64,000 nucleotides of DNA, from the NCBI RefSeq assembly GCF_001426865.1, contig NZ_LMFO01000010.1, forward strand, positions 16,032-80,031, in the 5' to 3' direction. Under the pieces are notes generated by a model. That model was not told the DNA's origin and did not search any database. It saw only the letters and a list, made by a program, of their open reading frames with translations. The stretch is from Paenibacillus sp. Root52 (GTDB lineage Bacteria; Bacillota; Bacilli; Paenibacillales; Paenibacillaceae). The translations under genes were made by a program, and so were the position numbers. The first letter of the stretch is position 1. Each line of letters starts with the position of its first letter. Shown here piece by piece: positions 58,899 to 64,000 of the stretch.

Positions 58899-60326
58899 TT
58901 AAGCTTGGTTTGGAATTTGGCTTACTTTGATCAGGTTCGTGGAACCGGAACGACCCAAAGGTACACCAGCTGTAATAACAACCAGGTCGCCTTCTTTAAC
59001 AAGTCCGGATTTCACTCCGCCTTCGATTGCATTTTCAAACAATGCATCTGTAGAATCAACCAATCTACCTTTGACAGGTGTAACACCCCATGCCAGTGCG
59101 AGACGACGGGAAGTTCTGTCTTCTGTTGTTACAGCGATAATTGGTGATTCTGGACGATATTTCGAGATCATACGTGCTGTATGTCCTGATTCAGTCGAAG
59201 TAATGATCGCTTTTGCGTTCAGATCTTGAGCTGACAATGCAACCGATTGGCTGATTGCTTCAGTCACAGTTGTTTGTTGAGCAACACGTTGCTTCAGATA
59301 CAGCTCTTGGTAAGGCAGAGCAGATTCTGCTTTTTCAGCGATACGAGACATTGTCAGAACGGATTCAACTGGGTATTTACCCGCAGCCGTCTCACCAGAC
59401 AACATGATTGCATCAGTACCGTCAAAGATCGCATTAGCCACGTCACTTGCTTCAGCACGAGTTGGACGTGGGTTACGTTGCATGGAATCCAACATTTGTG
59501 TAGCTGTGATAACTGGTTTACCTGCAACGTTACATTTTTCGATCATGCGTTTTTGTACCAATGGTACTTCTTCAGCAGGAATTTCAACACCCAGGTCTCC
59601 ACGAGCAACCATCAGACCGTCAGACACTTCAAGGATTTCGTCCAAGTTGTCCACACCTTGTTGGTTCTCGATTTTGGAGATGATTTGAATATGTCCAGCA
59701 TTATGTTTTTCAAGCAATTCACGAATCTCAAGTACGTCACTAGCTTTACGCACAAAAGAAGCCGCGATGAAATCGACACCTTGCTCGATACCAAATACGA
59801 TATCGTTAGCATCTTTTTCAGTGATACCCGGCAGAGAAATAGCAACGCCCGGAACGTTAACACCTTTTTTGCTCTTGATCGAACCACCGTTAACGATACG
59901 GCATTTGATCTCGGTGCCTTGCACTTCCACCACAGTCAGTCCGATCAGACCGTCGTCGATCAGAATTGTAGATCCCGGCTCAACATCATTTGGGAGATCT
60001 GTATACGTAATGGAAAGACGTTCTTTGGTTCCCAGAATCTCTTCTGTTGTCAAAGTGATGTACTCATCTTGAACCAATTCGATTGGCTCAACTTCGAGTT
60101 TACCTGTCCGAATTTCCGGTCCTTTGGTGTCCAGCAGGATCGCTACTGTTTTGTTAAGTTCTTCGCATGCTTGGCGAATCGCTTTGATCCGTCCGCCGTG
60201 CTCATCGAAATCACCGTGGGAGAAGTTCAGACGGGCCACATTCATACCGGCCATAATCAATTTTTTCGTGTTTTCCAGTGATTCACTGGATGGGCCAATC
60301 GTACATACAATTTTCGTTTTGCGCAT
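58899..60326 (-). CDS. pyk: Pyruvate kinase
   Basis: 475 aa, [21 protein letters not shown], then [33 protein letters not shown] and ATQMLDSM with MESN-type site [18 protein letters not shown]. It converts PEP and ADP to pyruvate and ATP. The usual A, B and C domains are complete. The extra C-terminal PEP-utiliser-like domain of B. subtilis pyruvate kinase (about 585 aa) is absent. Confidence 0.97.
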   Translation of the reverse strand: MRKTKIVCTIGPSSESLENTKKLIMAGMNVARLNFSHGDFDEHGGRIKAIRQACEELNKTVAILLDTKGPEIRTGKLEVEPIELVQDEYITLTTEEILGTKERLSITYTDLPNDVEPGSTILIDDGLIGLTVVEVQGTEIKCRIVNGGSIKSKKGVNVPGVAISLPGITEKDANDIVFGIEQGVDFIAASFVRKASDVLEIRELLEKHNAGHIQIISKIENQQGVDNLDEILEVSDGLMVARGDLGVEIPAEEVPLVQKRMIEKCNVAGKPVITATQMLDSMQRNPRPTRAEASDVANAIFDGTDAIMLSGETAAGKYPVESVLTMSRIAEKAESALPYQELYLKQRVAQQTTVTEAISQSVALSAQDLNAKAIITSTESGHTARMISKYRPESPIIAVTTEDRTSRRLALAWGVTPVKGRLVDSTDALFENAIEGGVKSGLVKEGDLVVITAGVPLGRSGSTNLIKVSQIPNQA

Positions 60327-60433
60327 TTTGGGTTTCCTCCGATTTTAAAAGGGTCTCTCTGTATATGTCTTTTTCTTTTTCCAACTATTAAATTTACTAT
60401 ACTTTGGTTCATTTGTATAGGAAATTCGTCACA

Positions 60434-61465
60434 TCATTCAGCATTTCCCGACAAATTATTTACAACATCCACTTCTACAGGTGGTTGAGGAGCTTGATCT
60501 GGGACTGGAGGTTCAAATGTGACCGAGCCAATCTTACGGAACTTCTCATAGCGATCCTGCTTCAATTGGTCGCTGCTCCACCCTTTCATCTCATCCAGAT
60601 GACGGATTAGAGCCTCATGAATGGCTGCCGCAGATGCTTCATAATCCCGGTGAGCCCCACCACGAGGTTCAGGTATGATATCCTCAATAACGTTCATTTC
60701 CAGTAGATCTTTGGCAGTAATCTTCATGGCTTCTGCAGCCTGATCTGCCTTGGTTGCATCCTTCCACAGAATCGAAGCTGCTCCATTCGGAGAGATCGCT
60801 GAGTAGATGGCGTGCTCCAGCATGAGCACACGGTTACCTACGGCTAGTGCAAGTGCGCCACCGCTTCCGCCCTCACCAATAACGACAACAATAACTGGCA
60901 CAGACAGTTTGGCCATCTCCATCAGGTTACGAGCAATAGCCTCCGATTGACCTCTCTCTTCAGCAGTATTACCCGGATACGCTCCTTTAGTATCAATGAA
61001 CGTAATAATTGGACGTCCGAATTTGTCAGCTTGCTTCATCAGACGAAGCCCTTTCCGGAAACCTTCCGGATGAGCGCTCCCGAAAAAGCGGGCGATATTG
61101 TCTTTCGTATCCTTCCCCCGCTGCTGTCCGATAACGGTAACTGTATTGCCATCCAGCTTCGCTAATCCACCAACAACAGCCAGATCATCGCCGAACATAC
61201 GGTCACCGTGCAGCTCAATGAAATCCGTAAAAATCAACTGAATTAGATCGAGGGCTGTTGGACGCTGCTGATGCCGAGCCAGATGCATTTTCTGAGCCGC
61301 AGTGATGCCAGAGTATATTTCTTCTTCCAGTCTATGATAACGTTCCTCCAGACGCGCGATCTCGTCTGTGAAGTCGATGCCTTTTTCCTGACCGAACTGT
61401 ACGAGCTCTTCAATCTTTTTGCGCATCTCAACCAGAGGCGCTTCATATGGCAACTCACCCGCCAT
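60434..61465 (-). CDS. accA: Acetyl-CoA carboxylase carboxyltransferase subunit alpha
   Basis: 343 aa, AGGAGGGG before ATG 61465. [41 protein letters not shown] [20 protein letters not shown], and [20 protein letters not shown]. It forms the alpha half of the carboxyltransferase that makes malonyl-CoA. A Pro/Val-rich C-terminal tail of about 25 residues goes beyond the usual end. The start touches the accD stop (TAA-ATG). Confidence 0.97.
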   Translation of the reverse strand: MAGELPYEAPLVEMRKKIEELVQFGQEKGIDFTDEIARLEERYHRLEEEIYSGITAAQKMHLARHQQRPTALDLIQLIFTDFIELHGDRMFGDDLAVVGGLAKLDGNTVTVIGQQRGKDTKDNIARFFGSAHPEGFRKGLRLMKQADKFGRPIITFIDTKGAYPGNTAEERGQSEAIARNLMEMAKLSVPVIVVVIGEGGSGGALALAVGNRVLMLEHAIYSAISPNGAASILWKDATKADQAAEAMKITAKDLLEMNVIEDIIPEPRGGAHRDYEASAAAIHEALIRHLDEMKGWSSDQLKQDRYEKFRKIGSVTFEPPVPDQAPQPPVEVDVVNNLSGNAE

Positions 61466-62359
61466 TTAGACCCCTCCTTTTTCACTATGCATATCTAGAA
61501 GCTTGGCAAGGGTTGTACGAAGTTCTTTCCGGTGAACCACCAAGTCCAGCTGTCCATGCTGCATATTAAATTCTGCTGTTTGGAAATCATCAGGCAGTTT
61601 CTGACGAATTGTCTGTTCAATAACAATTCTACCGGCAAAGCCAAATACAGCTCCCGGTTCAGCAATGTTAATATCGCCTAAGCTCGCAAAGCTCGCCGAA
61701 ACACCGCCAGTAGTCGGATCTGTAATCACTGAAATATACAGGCCGCCCTGTTCATCTAATCGGGACAACGCTGCACTCGTTTTGGCCATCTGCATCAAGC
61801 TAAGAATGCTCTCTTGCATCCGAGCACCACCCGAAGTGGAGAATATAATAATAGGCAGACGCTTCTCTGTAGCATATTCAATAGCACGGGTAATTTTCTC
61901 TCCAACCACTGAACCCATACTACCTGTAAAGAAGTCAAAGCTCATAACCGCTACTACAACGGGTAAGCCTTCAATCGTACCCTCACCTGTAATAACAGCT
62001 TCCTTCAAACCAGATTTCAGACGTTGCTGTTCCAGCTTGCTGCTATACCCTGGAAAGCCAAGGGGATCAACTGATACCATATCCGCATCATGTTCCACGA
62101 ATCCTTGCTCATCCAAAATCATCGCGATACGTTCCATTGCGTTAAGACGCATATGGTAACCACAAGAAGGACAAACCTTCAGGTTCTTCTCTAATTCCTT
62201 ACTATATTGAATCGTGCCACACTTGCTGCACTTGTTCATTAGCCCTTCAGGTATTTCTCGTTTTGGGCGCTCACTCACTTCCTGACCTTCGCCTTGAAGC
62301 GCACGCTCGGAAGGTATGGTGGCGTACTTCCTTTTCTTCTGGAATATATCTTTGAACAC
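61466..62359 (-). CDS. accD: Acetyl-CoA carboxylase carboxyltransferase subunit beta
   Basis: 297 aa, GTG start with GGAGAGG at 7 bases. The N-terminal zinc ribbon has CSKCG (about 44-48) and CPSCG (about 63-67). The crotonase-like core follows with [39 protein letters not shown] and [16 protein letters not shown]. Partner of AccA in fatty acid synthesis. Translation of accA is coupled to it. Confidence 0.97.
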   Translation of the reverse strand: MFKDIFQKKRKYATIPSERALQGEGQEVSERPKREIPEGLMNKCSKCGTIQYSKELEKNLKVCPSCGYHMRLNAMERIAMILDEQGFVEHDADMVSVDPLGFPGYSSKLEQQRLKSGLKEAVITGEGTIEGLPVVVAVMSFDFFTGSMGSVVGEKITRAIEYATEKRLPIIIFSTSGGARMQESILSLMQMAKTSAALSRLDEQGGLYISVITDPTTGGVSASFASLGDINIAEPGAVFGFAGRIVIEQTIRQKLPDDFQTAEFNMQHGQLDLVVHRKELRTTLAKLLDMHSEKGGV

Positions 62360-62361
62360 AA

Positions 62362-62769
62362 CTACACCTCTCCAGCCGTTGATTTGATTAGCCGCAACTT
62401 GCAGTTATCGTCAATGACGACTTCTCCGCGTACGACGGTAAACCGCTTACGTCCCACAAGCTGCCGTGGGTCTTGTCCAGCACTCACAACAAAAAAATCC
62501 ACCGGCATAAGGCAAGGATCAGCGGCTTCTGTCAGCACGATTGATGTTACCTGCAATTACCGAAAGATTGTTGCGCCGATGCTTAAATCTATCTTGGTAG
62601 GGTCTCCGAATGCAACGAGATCGGTTCTTGTCCTAACAAAAAAAGAAGGAAGGACAGCAGCATACAGCACATGCAAGTCGATTCCTCTCTCTCCGCTTAC
62701 GCGGTCAGCCTTATGTACCAATGGTACTTTCTCATTCGCCAAGGCGTGTGTCTGATGTTGAACGATCAG
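62362..62769 (-). pseudogene. Split open frame upstream of accD
   Basis: One frame stays open for about 135 codons except a single TAA at 62557-62559. The upstream half (HKADRVSGERGIDLHVLYAA) and the downstream half (SAGQDPRQLVGRKRFTVVRG) look protein-like; the second half slightly recalls the C-terminal end of amidohydrolases. There is no RBS-supported start. It may be a decayed gene or an untranslated accD leader that happens to be open. A TCGTCA-t-TGACGA hairpin lies near its end. Not identified. Confidence 0.3.
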
Positions 62770-62954
62770 GAATGCAGAATCGAATTCAGCACTTCCTGGA
62801 CTTCTTCCAGTTCCCCTGAAGGAACGCGAATCTCAAATTGCTGTTTGGATAAACTGATGGGACGGGTCTGTACCAGAAAACCTTCTTCCGAAAGCTTGGT
62901 CTTAATCTTGTCCGCAACCTTTGCCGTCGGTGCAATGTAAATCACCGTCCACAT
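62766..62954 (-). CDS. Small conserved-type protein, unknown function
   Basis: 62 aa, GGGGGCGG upstream of ATG 62954. The fold looks like a ferredoxin-type beta-alpha-beta unit (WTVIYIAPTAKVADKIKTKL, GFLVQTRPIS, FEIRVPSGELEEVQEVLNSI). The pattern is like DUF2007/glutamate-decarboxylase-annotated small signal-transducing proteins found near accD. I cannot assign a function. Confidence 0.65.
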   Translation of the reverse strand: MWTVIYIAPTAKVADKIKTKLSEEGFLVQTRPISLSKQQFEIRVPSGELEEVQEVLNSILHS

Positions 62955-63145
62955 ACCATGTCCGCCCCCTAAGCTAATGTTCAGAGCCCGTATATTGGAC
63001 TAATGATAACATACCTCACTTTTTTTCTGCAAGAAAGGGTTCGGGATCTATCGGCAGAAAACAGGATTATATGGGATGTTTGCTCCCCAAAGATACCTGA
63101 TACGGTCAACGGAATGTTTGCAATTTGAAGCGTTGAGTACGCATA

Positions 63146-63187
63146 TGCAGGTCTTCCAAGCAACCATTATCACATGGAAGACCTGCA
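63146..63187. terminator. Perfect 13-bp inverted repeat
   Basis: TGCAGGTCTTCCA and TGGAAGACCTGCA are exact inverted copies separated by 16 bp. It lies 56 bp past the stop of the PgpA-type gene on the minus strand. No T run follows on either strand, so a terminator role is only likely by position. Confidence 0.5.
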
Positions 63188-63242
63188 ATTCTACCTCTAT
63201 AAAGGACGTTTCTAACATCACAACCTATACGTAGATGCTTGT

Positions 63243-63734
63243 TTATACATCACCAGGATATTTCTTGGCTTTAATATTTTTGTGTGCAATACGAGCGGAA
63301 GCAGCAGCTGCAAGCCCTGCAACAAGATCATCAAGAAACACATGAATGGCTGATCCATGCTCATTCAGGTCATGAATAACGCCTATTTTTTCTTTGTCCA
63401 GATAACCAAAGCTAGTTAAACCAATCATTCCAAATACATGTGTAATACCAAGAGCTAGAGTCTCGTCCACTCCGTACAAGGATTCGTCTGCTTCCATAAT
63501 AGCCTGTAGCGGCTGAGGCAATAAACGTTTCTCTGCAAGCTCATCAAGGGCTATGCCTGTGTACAACGTATACTGCACCTCACGTTTTTGCAGTACAGAT
63601 TTAACACTGACGACACAATCATCCATGGTCAGTTCCGGGTGGTACCCTTTTTGCAGATGATATACAATCTCCGCGATCGCTTCAATCTGTACACCCCGCC
63701 GGGCCAGCATAGCTTCTACGATTTCATATGACAT
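63243..63734 (-). CDS. Phosphatidylglycerophosphatase A family protein
   Basis: 163 aa from ATG 63734 (GGGAGG at 7 bases; 25 upstream codons are unsupported). The YutG/PgpA-type core: MLARRGVQIEAIAEIVYHLQ, then ALDELAEKRLLPQPL, DESLYGVDETLALGI and HDLNEHGSAIHVFLDDLVAG with the acidic pair DD. No strong membrane helix in the N-terminal half. It may act on phosphatidylglycerophosphate, but catalytic assignment is by family only. Confidence 0.85.
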   Translation of the reverse strand: MSYEIVEAMLARRGVQIEAIAEIVYHLQKGYHPELTMDDCVVSVKSVLQKREVQYTLYTGIALDELAEKRLLPQPLQAIMEADESLYGVDETLALGITHVFGMIGLTSFGYLDKEKIGVIHDLNEHGSAIHVFLDDLVAGLAAAASARIAHKNIKAKKYPGDV

Positions 63735-63881
63735 ATCTCGACCTCCCGCCTCACTCCCCCGGAGAACCCCAGGTTCTTCGGTGTTCTCAAGTGTATGCAG
63801 TACACTCACAAAATGTTCATAAAAAAAGCCTCACAATGTCAATTCAGCCGGTAATAATTAATAAATAAAACACAAAAAACC

Positions 63882-64000
63882 TGTCCGGTTGTCTGGTCAA
63901 GCCCCCATTTAATAGACACTATAAAAAGACCCTAGGCTGCAAACTGGCGTCGGTACTCTACCGGCGTCAGTTTTTTTAGTTTCCGTTGTGGTCGTTTTCG
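63882..64000 (-). mobile_element. Right end of an IS3-family insertion sequence
   Basis: The window ends inside an IS. TGTCCGGTTGTCTGGTC at 63882 is a plausible terminal repeat (starts TG, so ends CA on the transposase strand). Between it and the transposase stop lie 50 bp. The other end is outside the window. Confidence 0.7.
63932..64000 (-). CDS. IS3-family transposase, C-terminal end only
   Basis: The last 22 codons of a minus-strand gene cut by the window edge. KRPQRKLKKLTPVEYRRQF is the typical C-terminus of IS3/IS150-type OrfB, equivalent to R-x-x-x-L-x-x-(L/M)-(T/S)-P-V-x-Y-R. Stop TAG at 63932. The catalytic DDE part is outside the window. Confidence 0.85.
   Translation of the reverse strand, partial: RKRPQRKLKKLTPVEYRRQFAA

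Noticed and set aside
59247..60281. A 344-codon plus-strand open frame opposite pyk.
   Set aside because: Antisense shadow of pyruvate kinase with unnatural composition and no start signal.
62294..62755. A 153-codon plus-strand frame opposite the accD leader.
   Set aside because: Ser/Thr/Arg-rich with no RBS. The opposite-strand frame is more protein-like, so this is probably a shadow.

Overview
The window looks like a chromosomal segment of a spore-forming Bacillales bacterium, most probably Paenibacillus. This is judged from gene content and order only. Sporulation markers are an alpha/beta small acid-soluble spore protein, YtaF and YtvI. The block mdh-icd-citZ / ytvI / fxsA / pyk / accA-accD and phoR-phoP / pstB-phoU / polA-mutM-ytaF-coaE-nrdR follows the Bacillus subtilis order, with local insertions and losses. 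RBSs are strong AGGAGG types, TTG and GTG starts are common, and neither of the two tRNA genes encodes its CCA.

Layout. 1-5.8 kb: a tandem-HTH protein, a small membrane protein, tRNA-Leu(CAG), a Gfo/Idh/MocA oxidoreductase, an HxlR regulator, a Cache-GGDEF cyclase and a spermidine-synthase-like protein. 5.9-10.1 kb: a minus-strand operon of J-domain/TPR protein, DUF1266 protein and LysR regulator. 10.3-12.7 kb: a bicupin oxalate decarboxylase and a zinc alcohol/formaldehyde dehydrogenase. 12.9-17.6 kb: a methyltransferase and the fructose operon fruR-fruK-fruA. 17.8-20.8 kb: a structured intergenic element, a small HTH protein, a flavin monooxygenase and a YnzC-type (DUF896) protein.

21.0-27.2 kb is a Fur-controlled iron/siderophore island: a FhuF-like reductase, two substrate-binding lipoproteins, a Btr-like AraC-SBP regulator and a second AraC regulator. 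The second AraC reading frame runs without a stop through its neighbour's Fur box, promoter and RBS into a lipoprotein gene. At the end of its DNA-binding domain lies a dnaX-type A AAA AAG slippery heptamer, and a -1 shift there reaches UGA one codon later. This is the most unusual structure in the window. No permease or ATPase accompanies the binding proteins.

27.2-35.3 kb: a MarR/nitroreductase/monooxygenase operon with a clear promoter and operator array, a BBE-type flavoenzyme, another MarR, a monoglyceride-lipase-like hydrolase, an HxlR/RidA divergent pair around a perfect inverted repeat, a CAP-domain wall protein and tRNA-Ala(GGC). 35.5-48.7 kb: nrdR, a spore protein, a lytic transglycosylase, coaE, ytaF, mutM, polA, phoU, pstB, a soluble CBS-chemoreceptor, phoP, phoR and a cupin. 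Repeats of the PhoP half-site TTTACA/TTAACA at 11-nt spacing precede pstB (four positions), the chemoreceptor gene (two) and phoP (two), so this stretch appears to be a local Pho regulon.

49-64 kb: an SDR, a 7TM-PAS-GGDEF protein, the TCA operon citZ-icd-mdh, ytvI, a thioesterase-fxsA pair, pyk, accD-accA, a split open frame, a 62-aa protein, a PgpA-type phosphatase and the end of an IS3-family element cut by the window edge. No CRISPR array, prophage or replication origin is visible. Starts given are those best supported by a visible RBS and are often downstream of the longest possible frame.
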